From positions 1 through 64,000 of the forward strand of contig NZ_BMIM01000007.1 in NCBI RefSeq assembly GCF_014642275.1: a DNA stretch of 64,000 nt, given 5' to 3'. This stretch comes from Flavobacterium lutivivi. GTDB lineage: Bacteria; Bacteroidota; Bacteroidia; Flavobacteriales; Flavobacteriaceae. Below, piece by piece: positions 8,258-17,482 of the stretch; the stretch's first letter is position 1; each line of letters starts with the position of its first letter. The position numbers and the translations under genes are program-made. The notes below the pieces were generated by a model. It was not told the origin of the DNA. It worked only from the letters and a program-made list of their open reading frames with translations, and ran no database searches.

Positions 8258-10465
8258 TTAGATGACAAAGTTAATTCCAAGAGAAATATTTCTCCCGATA
8301 TTTGGAATTCCATCTGTTTTTAACCTTGATAAGTGTGAAATATAGGTTTTATTAAAAAGGTTATTAGCATTAATATTTACACTGAATTTACTTTTGCTAA
8401 TGGTAATTTCTCCACCTAAGGCTAGGTTCAGTAAAGTGTAATTATTTGTTTTAGTTTCAAATTCGCTAAAGTTATTTTGAGCTAAAGTGTACACTACATT
8501 TACTGTAGCAAAACCATCTTTTAACCAATTTCCATCTTTGAATTCCGCCTTAAAAGTATTGTTCCATTTATTTGCAGGAATTAAAGGCAAATAATCTCCG
8601 TTGTCTTTTTTTCCAGTAACAGTTTCAAAACTGCTTGTAAAATGTAACCAATCTATTGGATGTGGATGAAAGTGAATTCCAACTTCGCCACCAAACAATT
8701 GAGCATTATTTTGAACATAATCATAAACATCGTTTCCATCAATTTGAGTTCCATTGGGCGAAATATAAATGTAGTTGTTCACGTGGTTGTAAAATCCATT
8801 TATAAACCACTCAAAATGTGTGTTTTTGTATTCTAAATTCAAGTCAACTTGAGCATTTTGCTCATTTTTCAATTCAGAGTTTCCAATTTCATATCTGTTA
8901 CTTCCTTCATGAACTCCATTTGATGTCAATTCAGCAAGATTTGGCGCTCTAAAACCAGTAGCAAAATTTAATCGGATAGAAAGCTCTTTGGTCAAATTGG
9001 TTTTATAACCCAATGAAGCATTAAAACTATCAAAGGATTTGTCTATGGCTTCAAAATATCCTTCTTCACCAAAAGTTCCATGATTTTCTGAGGTCACTTT
9101 TCGGTTGTCATAACGAATTCCTCCTTGTAGAATATTTTTGTTCCATTCATAGATTGATGTTGTATAAATACCAAAATCGTTGGTTGTAGCGTCAGGAATT
9201 AATAACTCTTCACCAGAATTAGCATTGGTTTGATGCATACCTTGTGTACCAATAATAGTTTCCAATTTTCCTTTTTTGGGCAAATGATAATTTACTGTAT
9301 AATTGAAAGTTTTCAATTTCATGTGTAAAACAGGTGAGTAGGAATCTTCAAATTCTTTTCGGTCGTTGTAGATATAGCCTAAATCTACATCTAGTTTAGA
9401 GTTTTTGAAAAAAACATTATTGTGTAAACTAAAAATATGACTATCAACACCTTGGCTAGGAAACATAGTCTTTTTACTTGTAGATTGTTCTGCAATTCCT
9501 TCCTCAGGAATACCTAAATCGAGCTGATTAAAATTATATCGAAAAACTGTTGAAAAAGAAGAATTGTTATATCCAATTCCAGCTTTTAAATCTTTTTCGT
9601 TATAGCGAGTATTGGTTACTCTATCGCCATTAGGGATTTCATAATCTGAATGTGTGTTATAATTTCCTCTTATTAAAAATTTCCACTTATCAGTTGAGGT
9701 TTTTAATCCCAAAGTAGTATTGCTTCCTAATGTGTTTGAAAAAAAACGTTGACCAAAATCGGCTTTAAAATCATTTGGATTTGCAAATTTTTCTGGATTG
9801 AAATACAAAACACCACCCAATGCATCTGAACCATATAAAAGCGAAGCTGGACCTTTGATAACTTCAACACTTTCTACTCCAGAATCGTTTAAACCCAAAC
9901 CGTGTTCTTCACCAAATTGTTGATTTTCTAATCGTACACCTTGCGAATAGACTAAAACACGATTTCCGCTCAATCCTCTAATTACAGGTTTCCCAATAGA
10001 TGTTCCAGTAGAAACTTGTGCAACTCCAGGGATAGTTGACAATCCTTCGATTAACGTTGTACTTCCTTTTTGTTGCAGAGATTTAATGTTTTCTTGTTCG
10101 ACTTTCATCACGTTTTGCGATTGTAATCGTTTGAAAACATTAGAAACAACTACTTCGTCCATGTGAGTTACAGCTTCAGTAAGAATAAAAGAGACTTCAA
10201 TTTCGGTTCCGTTGAGAGAAATGACTTTAGTTTGTGTTTCAAAACCAACAAAAGAAACAATCAGTTTAAAACTGCCTTGAGGCAAATTGTTCAAAATAAA
10301 TTTTCCGTCTTTGTCTGTGTAAGTTTCCTTATGAATTTCGGGTAAAGAAACTATTGCGCTTGGAATAGGATTGTTATTGCTGTCAGTAACATTTCCAGTT
10401 ATTTTGTTTTGGGCATTTGCCAATACGGCAAAACCCACTATTAGATATAGGTATAAAAATTTCAT
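8258..10465 (-). CDS. TonB-dependent outer-membrane receptor, possibly metal uptake
   Basis: The 735-residue receptor has a signal peptide (ending VLANAQ), a carboxypeptidase-regulatory-like beta domain (about 20-105, ITGNVTDSNNNPIPSAIVSL), a plug domain containing PGVAQVSTGTSIGKPVIRG and GPASLLYGSDALGGV, and a 22-strand-type barrel ending in Ile. The barrel includes the His-rich loop IHFHPHPIDWLHF. The upstream gene encodes a His/Cys-rich envelope protein, which favours a metal ligand such as zinc, but this is inference. A perfect 16-bp palindrome sits 30 bases before the start and may be an operator. Confidence 0.9.
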   Translation of the reverse strand: MKFLYLYLIVGFAVLANAQNKITGNVTDSNNNPIPSAIVSLPEIHKETYTDKDGKFILNNLPQGSFKLIVSFVGFETQTKVISLNGTEIEVSFILTEAVTHMDEVVVSNVFKRLQSQNVMKVEQENIKSLQQKGSTTLIEGLSTIPGVAQVSTGTSIGKPVIRGLSGNRVLVYSQGVRLENQQFGEEHGLGLNDSGVESVEVIKGPASLLYGSDALGGVLYFNPEKFANPNDFKADFGQRFFSNTLGSNTTLGLKTSTDKWKFLIRGNYNTHSDYEIPNGDRVTNTRYNEKDLKAGIGYNNSSFSTVFRYNFNQLDLGIPEEGIAEQSTSKKTMFPSQGVDSHIFSLHNNVFFKNSKLDVDLGYIYNDRKEFEDSYSPVLHMKLKTFNYTVNYHLPKKGKLETIIGTQGMHQTNANSGEELLIPDATTNDFGIYTTSIYEWNKNILQGGIRYDNRKVTSENHGTFGEEGYFEAIDKSFDSFNASLGYKTNLTKELSIRLNFATGFRAPNLAELTSNGVHEGSNRYEIGNSELKNEQNAQVDLNLEYKNTHFEWFINGFYNHVNNYIYISPNGTQIDGNDVYDYVQNNAQLFGGEVGIHFHPHPIDWLHFTSSFETVTGKKDNGDYLPLIPANKWNNTFKAEFKDGNWLKDGFATVNVVYTLAQNNFSEFETKTNNYTLLNLALGGEITISKSKFSVNINANNLFNKTYISHLSRLKTDGIPNIGRNISLGINFVI

Positions 10466-10495
10466 ATAAAGTTATTTATTGTTAAATGAGTTATA

Positions 10496-10511
10496 GTCCA
10501 AAATTTTGGAC
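10496..10511. promoter_or_regulatory. perfect 16-bp palindrome before the TonB receptor gene
   Basis: GTCCAAAATTTTGGAC is its own reverse complement. It lies between the His-rich gene and the TonB receptor gene, 30 bases from the receptor ATG. No T-run follows it on the minus strand, so a terminator is unlikely and an operator is the better guess. Confidence 0.5.
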
Positions 10512-10524
10512 ATAAAAAAGACCT

Positions 10525-10881
10525 TTAAACAATAAAAACTGGTGGTGCTCGAAGCGAAAATAAACTTCCTTTGAAAGAACTAAATATCTCTTTTGAGTAC
10601 GCAAAAGAATATTTTGTTACAACTGCCTTGTTTTCATAATTAGTTTCAACTTTATTTGATGAAACATAAGAACTAAAGGCAAATTCACACACAAAACATT
10701 TGTCGAAGTTATGATGACTGTGGTTGATTTCTGTTTTGTGTGAATGGTATTTGTGATGACATTGCTTTTCCGAAAGTTGTTTTGCTAAATGCTCAAATGA
10801 ATGCAAAGATTGAAACAGTATGGCGAACAATACCGTCAATCCCATCACAAAATTTAGCAATTGTAATTTTCTCTTCATCAA
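10525..10881 (-). CDS. small His/Cys-rich envelope protein
   Basis: This 118-residue protein has one N-terminal hydrophobic helix (about 9-26), then a cluster of metal-ligand residues: CHHKYHSHKTEINHSHH followed by FDKCFVCEF with a CxxC. The C-terminus ends SLRAPPVFIV. This layout resembles the short DUF2946-like proteins often placed beside metal-related TonB receptors. It probably binds a transition metal at the cytoplasmic membrane or in the periplasm. It lies 59 bases upstream of the receptor gene on the same strand. I know of no experimental function. Confidence 0.65.
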   Translation of the reverse strand: MMKRKLQLLNFVMGLTVLFAILFQSLHSFEHLAKQLSEKQCHHKYHSHKTEINHSHHNFDKCFVCEFAFSSYVSSNKVETNYENKAVVTKYSFAYSKEIFSSFKGSLFSLRAPPVFIV

Positions 10882-10901
10882 GGCAAATGTACCTTATTGA
10901 A

Positions 10902-10950
10902 ACAAAAAACCATCTGATTTTAACAAAATTTAAGAGTTTAATCAGATGGT
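10902..10950 (-). terminator. terminator of asd
   Basis: On the minus strand, ACCATCTGATT and its complement AATCAGATGGT (10909-10919 and 10940-10950) are separated by 20 bases and followed by TTTTTT, 20 bases beyond the asd stop. Confidence 0.75.
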
Positions 10951-10969
10951 AAATTGAGGATTGGTATGG

Positions 10970-11959
10970 TTACACCAAATTATTTTTTACAAGATATTCA
11001 GCTATTTGAATAGTATTGGTTGCTGCGCCTTTTCTTAAATTATCAGCTACAATCCACATGTTTAAAGTATTGGGTTGGCTTTCATCTCTACGTATTCTAC
11101 CCACAAAAACATCATCTTTCCCTTGAGCGTACAACGGCATAGGATACATAAATGTATCGACATTGTCTTGTAGAACAACGCCATCAGTGTGATGAAGAAT
11201 TTTTCTAACATCTTCAAGTTTAAAATCATTGCTGAATTCAATGTTAACAGCTTCGCTATGTCCACCAACTACAGGAATTCTAACAGCAGTAGCAGTAACA
11301 GCTATCGATTTGTCTCCAATAATTTTTTGGGTTTCACGAACCAATTTCATTTCTTCCTTTGTATATCCGTTTTCTTCAAAAAGATCACATTGAGGAATTG
11401 CATTTCTATGGATTTGATATTTATAAGCCATTTCACCTTGAATGCCTTTGTACTCGTTTTCAAGCTGTTGAACGGCTTTAACACCAGTTCCGGTAATAGA
11501 TTGATAGGTTGAAACTATTACTCTTTTGATATGGTATTTTTTGTGTAATGGATTTAAAACCATTACCATTTGAATAGTTGAGCAATTTGGATTGGCAATA
11601 ATTTTATCTTCTTTTGTCAATAAATGCGCATTGATTTCTGGTACAACTAATTTTTTTGTTGGATCCATTCTCCAAGCCGAAGAGTTGTCGATAACTGTTG
11701 TGCCAGCTTCTGCAAACTTCGGTGCCCAATCTAATGAGGTTTGACCACCAGCTGAGAAAAGAGCAATATCAGCTTTCATGTCAACGGCAGTTTGCATGCC
11801 AACAACAGTATATTTTTTCCCTTTGAATTCTATTTCTTTTCCAACAGATTTTTCTGAAGCTACAGGAATTAATTCAGTTACAGGAAAATTTCTCTCCGCC
11901 AAAACCTGAAGCATAACTTCGCCAACCATTCCGGTTGCGCCAACAACAGCAACTTTCAT
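10970..11959 (-). CDS. asd: aspartate-semialdehyde dehydrogenase
   Basis: The enzyme reduces aspartyl phosphate to aspartate semialdehyde in the path to lysine, diaminopimelate, threonine and methionine. The 329 residues show the N-terminal NADP motif GATGMVGEVML (7-17), the catalytic cysteine in IANPNCSTIQM, and the substrate-binding segment VRIPVVGGHSEAV. Length and motif order match bacterial Asd. It is monocistronic with its own promoter-like box and terminator. An aspartate kinase that would supply its substrate is encoded 27 kb away at 38.6 kb. Confidence 0.97.
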   Translation of the reverse strand: MKVAVVGATGMVGEVMLQVLAERNFPVTELIPVASEKSVGKEIEFKGKKYTVVGMQTAVDMKADIALFSAGGQTSLDWAPKFAEAGTTVIDNSSAWRMDPTKKLVVPEINAHLLTKEDKIIANPNCSTIQMVMVLNPLHKKYHIKRVIVSTYQSITGTGVKAVQQLENEYKGIQGEMAYKYQIHRNAIPQCDLFEENGYTKEEMKLVRETQKIIGDKSIAVTATAVRIPVVGGHSEAVNIEFSNDFKLEDVRKILHHTDGVVLQDNVDTFMYPMPLYAQGKDDVFVGRIRRDESQPNTLNMWIVADNLRKGAATNTIQIAEYLVKNNLV

Positions 11960-11996
11960 ATATAAATTTTAATGTTGATATATTTTTTTTGAAACA

Positions 11997-12004
11997 CAAA
12001 AGTA
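11997..12004 (-). promoter_or_regulatory. candidate -7 promoter box of asd
   Basis: The minus strand reads TACTTTTG (TAnnTTTG), about 38 bases before the asd ATG. Confidence 0.45.
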
Positions 12005-12041
12005 GATAGAAAATCATTTACTTTTTTAAAATTGCAAAAAG

Positions 12042-12067
12042 AAAAACCACGCCTCTAAGCGTGGTTT
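12042..12067 (-). terminator. terminator of mscL
   Basis: AAACCACGC pairs with GCGTGGTTT around a 6-base loop and is followed on the minus strand by TTTCTTTTT, just beyond the mscL stop. Confidence 0.85.
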
Positions 12068-12092
12068 AAATTAGAATATGTTGTGTAGCGGA

Positions 12093-12500
12093 TTATTTTT
12101 TTAATAAATCACGGATTTGAGTTAACAATTCTTCTTGAGTTGGTCCTGCAGGTGCTGCTGGTGGCTCAGGTTTTTTCATTTTGTTCATTGCTTTGATAAT
12201 CATAAACATTACAAAAGCTACAATTATAAAATCAATCAAAGCTGTTACAAACAATCCCCATTCTATGGCAACAGCAGGGGAAGTTTCTTTCCCAGCCGCA
12301 TCAAGAACAGCATCTTTTACAACAAATTTTTTGTCAGCAAGATTAATTCCACCCATTAGAATACCTATAATTGGTGCGAACATTTTTTCGACAAAAGCTG
12401 AAACTACTTTGCCAAATGCACCTCCCATTACAAAAGCAATTGCCATATCGACAAGATTGCCTTTCATTGCAAACTCTTTAAATTCTTTTAACATTCCCAT
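12093..12500 (-). CDS. mscL: large-conductance mechanosensitive channel
   Basis: MscL forms a homopentameric pore in the cytoplasmic membrane that opens under hypo-osmotic stress. The 135 residues begin with the amphipathic MGMLKEFKEFAMKGN helix, then TM1 with the pore-lining VDMAIAFVMGGAFGKVVSAF, a periplasmic loop, TM2 (WGLFVTALIDFIIVAFVMFMI) and a cytoplasmic helix preceded by a Pro/Ala-rich linker. Length and topology are standard. It is a single gene with its own terminator. Confidence 0.97.
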   Translation of the reverse strand: MGMLKEFKEFAMKGNLVDMAIAFVMGGAFGKVVSAFVEKMFAPIIGILMGGINLADKKFVVKDAVLDAAGKETSPAVAIEWGLFVTALIDFIIVAFVMFMIIKAMNKMKKPEPPAAPAGPTQEELLTQIRDLLKK

Positions 12501-12578
12501 AATTTTTTGGTTTTAGTTGATTATTGAAACTAAATTAGTTAAAAACCTAATAAACTCATAAAAAAAGTTAATTTTTTT

Positions 12579-15023
12579 TTATTCTCTGTAAAAAACTCTC
12601 TTAACTCTTTGAGAAATAGAGGTTAATATTTCGTAAGAAATAGTTTCGGTTGCTATTGCTATTTCATTGACTGTAGGTTTTTCTCCAAAAATTATTACAG
12701 TATTACCTTCTTTACAGTCTATGTTTGTCACGTCAACCATCAACATATCCATACAAATACTGCCAACAATTCTTGCTTCTTTCCCATTTATCATTACATA
12801 ACCTTTGTTATTTCCCCAACTTCTTCTAATGCCATCTGCATAACCTATTGGAATTGTGGCAATTTTAGTTTCTTTTTCAGCTATGAATCTTCTACTATAA
12901 CCTACACTTTCACCTTCTTGAATTATTCTGATTTGTGAAATTATAGATTTTAAAGTGCTTACATTTTCTAGAAATCTTTGCTCTTCTTGGTCGTTTGAAA
13001 TTCCATATAATCCAATCCCTAAACGAACCATATCATATTGAGCTTTTGTGAAATTTGAAATTCCAGAAGTGTTCAGGATATGACGAATTGGGTTTATATG
13101 TAGCTCTGATTTTAGTTTACTTGATAACTTTTCAAATAGTTCTATTTGACTGTTTACAAAATCGCTTTCGTTCAAATCATCGCTTGTAGCTAAATGCGAA
13201 AGAATACTTTTAATGGTAACCAAGTCATTATTTTTCAACAATTGTATCAGCTCATCAAGATTGTTTTCTTGAAATCCGAGACGATGCATTCCTGTATCGA
13301 GCTTGATGTGGATAGGAAAATGTTTTACTTTTTTTGTTTCAAGGAGTTTTAGAAAAGCTTTTAATTCCCTGATAGAATATATTTCGGGTTCTAGTTTGTG
13401 TTGAATTATTGCAGAAAAGCTGGTGCTTTCTGGATTCATGACCATGATTGGGATGTTTATTCCAGAGTTTTTCAATGAAATTCCTTCATCTGCAAAAGCA
13501 ACACCTAGATAATTCACTTTGTGGTGTTCTAATAACTTAGCAATTTCAAATCCGCCATTTCCATAACCAAAAGCCTTTACCATGACCATAATTTTGGTTG
13601 AAGGGTTAAGTTTAGATTTATAATAATTCAAATTATGACTTATAGCGTTGAGGTTAATTTCTAGTATAGTTTCATGTGTTTTTTCTTCGAGAAGCGAAAC
13701 AATTTTTTCAAAATGAAAATCTCGAGCACCTTTTATCAAGATGGTTTCATTTTCGAATGCTAAGTTTTCAAAACTTTTTGAAAAGGTTTCAAAATCTGTA
13801 AAGCAAATGCAGTTGATAAACTTGTATTTATATTTCGAAATAGTTTCTCCAATTCCTATTACACGCGAAATTTTATTTGAAATAATCAATTGGGAAACTA
13901 GTGAATAGAGTTCTTCATTGTTCAATCCACTTTGAAAAATATCCGAAAGAATAATGGTCTTTTTTTTGTGTTGTTTTTGATGTTCTAAAAAATCGAGTGC
14001 AATTTTTAAAGACTGAAAATCAGAACTATAACTATCGTCTATCAAAGTGCAGTTGTTTGCGCCATTTTTCACTTTTAGTCGCATTTCTACTGGATACAGT
14101 TGTGCCATTCTTGCTTGGATTACTTTTTGATTGTATCCAAAATAGAGCATAACCATCAGGCAATTGATAGCATTTTCTATTGAAGCCTGATCCTGAAAAG
14201 GAATGTGAATTATAAAAGTTTCTCCTTGATAAGTTATGTTAAGCAAAGTATTTTCGCCGTGCTTTTTTGTCGTAACAAAAACATCTGCTTTGCCATCATC
14301 AGAAGACCAAGTAAATGTTTTTATCTTAGGGTTTACAAAAGCTAATATTGTCTTGTTTTTGTTTAGTATCAAAACTTTAACATTTGTGAAAAGCTTTAGT
14401 TTTTCTTTTATTTTTTCGCCTACGTCATGAAATCCTTCGTCGTGAGCCGAACCAATGTTGGTTAAAATACCGATAGTTGGTAATATGATTTTTTGAAGAT
14501 TTTCCATTTCATTTTTAAGTGAAATACCAGCTTCAAAAATCCCTAGGTTATGATTTTCGTTGATACCCAAAATAGAAAGTGGAACACCTACCTGCGAATT
14601 ATAACTTTTTGGCGAACGAATAATATTGTAATCTGGGCTTAGTAGAAAATTGAGCCATTCTTTTACAATGGTTTTACCATTACTGCCTGTAATTCCTATT
14701 ACAGGAAAATCGAATTTATTTCTATAAAAAGCAGCAAACTTTTGTAATGCCTCAACAGTGTTTTCAACTACTAAAAAGTTGGCTTTTTCACTTAAATTTT
14801 CTGGAACTTTCGTAACAACAAAGTTGCAAACATTTTTTTCAATTAAATCCTCAATGTATTGATGACCATTATGATTTGGTCCATTTATGGCAAAAAACAA
14901 AGTGTTTTTGTCGTTTTGCAATGATCGACTATCAATAGAGATGTTATCAATAAGGCTGATGTCGTTATTTCCATGCCATTCGGCTTTTAGTATGGAAATA
15001 ATATTTCGGATGGAAAGTGTCAA
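12579..15023 (-). CDS. murF: bifunctional UDP-MurNAc-tripeptide:D-Ala-D-Ala ligase / alanine racemase
   Basis: The 814-residue protein fuses two peptidoglycan-precursor enzymes. Residues 1 to about 445 are a Mur ligase with the ATP-binding GITGSNGKTIVKEW motif, the GILTNIGSAHDEGF segment and the C-terminal ligase domain. From about residue 450 it is alanine racemase: the PLP-lysine segment KIMVMVKAFGYGNG, HIKLDTGMHRLGF, RLGIGLYGIS, and the catalytic-Tyr region SVGYSRRF with IPIGYADGIRR. One protein thus makes D-Ala and adds D-Ala-D-Ala to the nucleotide precursor. This fusion is common in Bacteroidota. The tdk stop codon lies 13 bases upstream of the start. Confidence 0.95.
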   Translation of the reverse strand: MTLSIRNIISILKAEWHGNNDISLIDNISIDSRSLQNDKNTLFFAINGPNHNGHQYIEDLIEKNVCNFVVTKVPENLSEKANFLVVENTVEALQKFAAFYRNKFDFPVIGITGSNGKTIVKEWLNFLLSPDYNIIRSPKSYNSQVGVPLSILGINENHNLGIFEAGISLKNEMENLQKIILPTIGILTNIGSAHDEGFHDVGEKIKEKLKLFTNVKVLILNKNKTILAFVNPKIKTFTWSSDDGKADVFVTTKKHGENTLLNITYQGETFIIHIPFQDQASIENAINCLMVMLYFGYNQKVIQARMAQLYPVEMRLKVKNGANNCTLIDDSYSSDFQSLKIALDFLEHQKQHKKKTIILSDIFQSGLNNEELYSLVSQLIISNKISRVIGIGETISKYKYKFINCICFTDFETFSKSFENLAFENETILIKGARDFHFEKIVSLLEEKTHETILEINLNAISHNLNYYKSKLNPSTKIMVMVKAFGYGNGGFEIAKLLEHHKVNYLGVAFADEGISLKNSGINIPIMVMNPESTSFSAIIQHKLEPEIYSIRELKAFLKLLETKKVKHFPIHIKLDTGMHRLGFQENNLDELIQLLKNNDLVTIKSILSHLATSDDLNESDFVNSQIELFEKLSSKLKSELHINPIRHILNTSGISNFTKAQYDMVRLGIGLYGISNDQEEQRFLENVSTLKSIISQIRIIQEGESVGYSRRFIAEKETKIATIPIGYADGIRRSWGNNKGYVMINGKEARIVGSICMDMLMVDVTNIDCKEGNTVIIFGEKPTVNEIAIATETISYEILTSISQRVKRVFYRE

Positions 15024-15036
15024 TTGGATTATTTTT

Positions 15037-15654
15037 TTATTCTTCAGAAAGATTTTCTGGATCTTTTACCACAATGTTTTCTCTCATTGCTTTAAAGTAT
15101 GCTGCTCGGCTTAGAGGTTCATATTCTTCAGTTTCTCCAAGCAAAACCAACTTGTCGTTATCAGTTTTTCTAAAACTGTAATGCGCTAAATTTCCTGTGC
15201 GAGTGCATACTGCGTGAACTTTTGTAACATATTCGGCAGTTGCCATAAGCGAAGGCATAGGTCCAAAAGGATTTCCTTTGAAATCCATATCCAATCCAGC
15301 TACAATAACTCGAATACCCGAATTGGCCAAATCATTGCAAACGGCTACAATTTCGTCATCAAAAAACTGCGCTTCATCAATCCCAATAACATCACAACCT
15401 TGGGCAAGAATTCTAATATTTGCAGCGGCAGGAACAGGTGTTGAACGAATTTCATTACGATTGTGAGAAACAACCATTTCTTCGTCATATCTTGTGTCTA
15501 TCGCTGGTTTAAATATCTCAACTTTTTGTTTAGCAAATTGCGCTCTTCGCAACCTTCGGATGAGTTCTTCGGTCTTGCCCGAAAACATCGAACCGCAGAT
15601 AACTTCTATCCAGCCAAATTGTTCTTCGTGATTTACAGTATTTTCGAGAAACAT
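15037..15654 (-). CDS. tdk: thymidine kinase (type II)
   Basis: The enzyme phosphorylates thymidine and deoxyuridine for salvage. The 205 residues contain the P-loop [16 protein letters not shown] (about 19-34), the Walker B-like [11 protein letters not shown] and the substrate-binding C-terminal half. Most type II kinases carry a structural zinc site of four cysteines or histidines. Here only the first cysteine of the CxxC pair remains (AVCTRTG) and the second pair is replaced (PLSRAAY), so the zinc site seems lost. murF-alr follows 13 bases after the stop, suggesting co-transcription. Confidence 0.95.
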   Translation of the reverse strand: MFLENTVNHEEQFGWIEVICGSMFSGKTEELIRRLRRAQFAKQKVEIFKPAIDTRYDEEMVVSHNRNEIRSTPVPAAANIRILAQGCDVIGIDEAQFFDDEIVAVCNDLANSGIRVIVAGLDMDFKGNPFGPMPSLMATAEYVTKVHAVCTRTGNLAHYSFRKTDNDKLVLLGETEEYEPLSRAAYFKAMRENIVVKDPENLSEE

Positions 15655-15856
15655 TTTATAATTTTTCTATGCAAAAAAAAATAGTTTTTATTACTTTGCA
15701 ATAAAGCTAAACGATATAAATTTTATACTTTTACATCGTTTCAAATGTAGAAAAATTTTATCAAAACTACTTTTAAATATCAACAATTAATTGTTATTGA
15801 AAAAGTGATTGATAAAGTTGAAGAAGAATACAAAAAGCCAATATTTTTAAATTATT

Positions 15857-16765
15857 ATGAAAAAAAGACTTGAAGCTGAACTCATCAGTATTGCTCACAG
15901 GGTTTTAAAACTGAAAAACAAATCTGAAGTAGATCAACTATATAAAGAAACTAAAAAACTTTATGAAACACTTGCTGTGCTCAAGTTTTATGGGGATAAT
16001 TTTGAAATGCTGAAAAACGAATTACCAGCAGAAGAATTAGAAGAAAAACTCCAAACAGCTTTTGAAAAAGAAGAAACTGTTTTTGAAAAACCTATTGAAG
16101 TTGATTTAGCTCCGACTGAAGAGGTTGTTGAAGAAGTAGTCGAGGAAGAACCTGTTATTGTGGGCGAAATAACTATTGAAGAAGATGAAGTAGAGGATGA
16201 AAGTTTTGAGGACAACGATTTGGTCGAAAAAGAAGACAAAGAAGACCACGAATCAAATGGTGCTCAAATAGAGGAAAAACCATTTGAACCGATGTTTGAA
16301 TTAGAAGTAGAAGAAACACCATCTGAAAACATTGAAGAGGTAAAAACTCCCGAAACTACGCCTTCGTCACAAACTGAAAATAAACAAATTACATTAGAAA
16401 ATCTATTAGGCGACGATTACAAAGAGCCAGTTTTTGTTAAACCAAATGAAGTTTCGCTTTTTTCGAGCACTACCGAAGGAAAAGAAGAGAAAAAAATAAA
16501 AGAGCCAAAAGTGCTTAACCTGAATGATAGTTTTTCAAAAAATATCGAAGTTGGGTTGAACGATAGAGTTGCTTTTGTGAAGCATCTTTTTGGTGATAGT
16601 AATGAAGATTATAACAGAGTAATGTCGCAATTAAATACTTTTTCGACATTAGAAGAAGCCAAAAGTTTCCTCAACGAAATGGTAATTCCTGACTATGGTT
16701 ATTGGGTAGGGAAAGAAGAATATATCGAACGTTTTATGGAAGTTATCGAGAAAAAATTCTCTTAA
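15857..16765 (+). CDS. hypothetical acidic protein upstream of rsmI
   Basis: I recognise no named family. The 302 residues divide into a basic helical N-terminus (about 1-60, MKKRLEAELISIAHRVLKLK), a long, very Glu/Asp-rich and probably disordered middle (about 65-205), and a compact helical C-terminus (about 230-302, with FVKHLFGDSNEDYNRVMSQL and GYWVGKEEYIERF). There is no signal peptide or membrane segment. Its stop overlaps the rsmI ATG by one base (TAATG), indicating translational coupling, so a role connected with translation is possible but unproved. Confidence 0.8.
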   Translation: MKKRLEAELISIAHRVLKLKNKSEVDQLYKETKKLYETLAVLKFYGDNFEMLKNELPAEELEEKLQTAFEKEETVFEKPIEVDLAPTEEVVEEVVEEEPVIVGEITIEEDEVEDESFEDNDLVEKEDKEDHESNGAQIEEKPFEPMFELEVEETPSENIEEVKTPETTPSSQTENKQITLENLLGDDYKEPVFVKPNEVSLFSSTTEGKEEKKIKEPKVLNLNDSFSKNIEVGLNDRVAFVKHLFGDSNEDYNRVMSQLNTFSTLEEAKSFLNEMVIPDYGYWVGKEEYIERFMEVIEKKFS

Positions 16766-17475
16766 TGAGCAAACTCTACATAGTTCCAACGCCAATAGGC
16801 AATCTTGATGACATGACTTTCAGAGCCATTCAAGTTTTGAAAGAAGTCGATTTGATTTTGGCCGAAGACACTAGAACAAGCGGAAAACTACTCAAACATT
16901 TCGAAATTTCCACACACATGCATAGTCATCACATGCATAACGAACACAAAACCGTAGAAAATATTGTAAAAAGAATTCAAGCTGGCGAAAACGTTGCTTT
17001 AATTTCTGATGCTGGAACACCAGCCATTTCTGATCCTGGATTTTTACTTACGCGTGCTTGTGTAGAAAATAATATTGAAGTAGAATGTTTACCTGGCGCA
17101 ACGGCTTTTGTACCAGCATTGGTCAATAGTGGTTTGCCCAATGATAGATTTGTTTTTGAAGGTTTTCTACCTGAAAAAAAAGGAAGACAAACCCGTTTTT
17201 TACAACTTGCCGAAGAAACCCGAACCATGATTTTCTATGTTTCGCCACATAAATTAGTAAAAACTCTTGCCGAATTTGTGCAATATTTTGGTGCTGAAAG
17301 ACAAGTTTCTATCTCAAGAGAATTATCAAAACTACACGAAGAAACCATTCGCGGAACAGCAACAGAAGTTTTAAAACACTTTGAAACAAAACCTCCGAAA
17401 GGTGAAATTGTTGCGGTTGTTGGTGGGAAGATTTTAGAAGCGAGAAGCAAGAAGAAAGATGAATTCGAAGGTTAA
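16765..17475 (+). CDS. rsmI: 16S rRNA (cytidine1402-2'-O)-methyltransferase
   Basis: RsmI methylates the ribose of C1402 in 16S rRNA. I chose the ATG at 16765, which overlaps the preceding stop as TAATG and gives MSKLYIVPTPIGNLDD. An earlier ATG at 16702 lies deep in the upstream gene and adds 21 unrelated residues. The 236 residues contain IVPTPIGNLDDMTFRAI, the SAM-binding segment LISDAGTPAISDPG and the ISRELSKLHEE motif of the family. The protein is shorter than the 286-residue E. coli enzyme and ends soon after the methylase domain. Confidence 0.95.
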   Translation: MSKLYIVPTPIGNLDDMTFRAIQVLKEVDLILAEDTRTSGKLLKHFEISTHMHSHHMHNEHKTVENIVKRIQAGENVALISDAGTPAISDPGFLLTRACVENNIEVECLPGATAFVPALVNSGLPNDRFVFEGFLPEKKGRQTRFLQLAEETRTMIFYVSPHKLVKTLAEFVQYFGAERQVSISRELSKLHEETIRGTATEVLKHFETKPPKGEIVAVVGGKILEARSKKKDEFEG

Positions 17476-17482
17476 ATATATT

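Noticed and set aside
12579-15023. MurF-Alr as a novel fusion
   Set aside because: Both domains are complete and the fusion is a known, common arrangement in Bacteroidota, so it is annotated but not listed as a finding.
15760-15873. coding-like run before the acidic protein (frame ending KVEEEYKKPIFLNYYEKKT)
   Set aside because: It has no ATG start, overlaps the next gene in another frame and ends quickly; probably chance, though it might be a degraded gene end.
15988-16239. Ser-rich minus-strand frame
   Set aside because: It is a shadow of the Glu/Asp-rich middle of the acidic protein.
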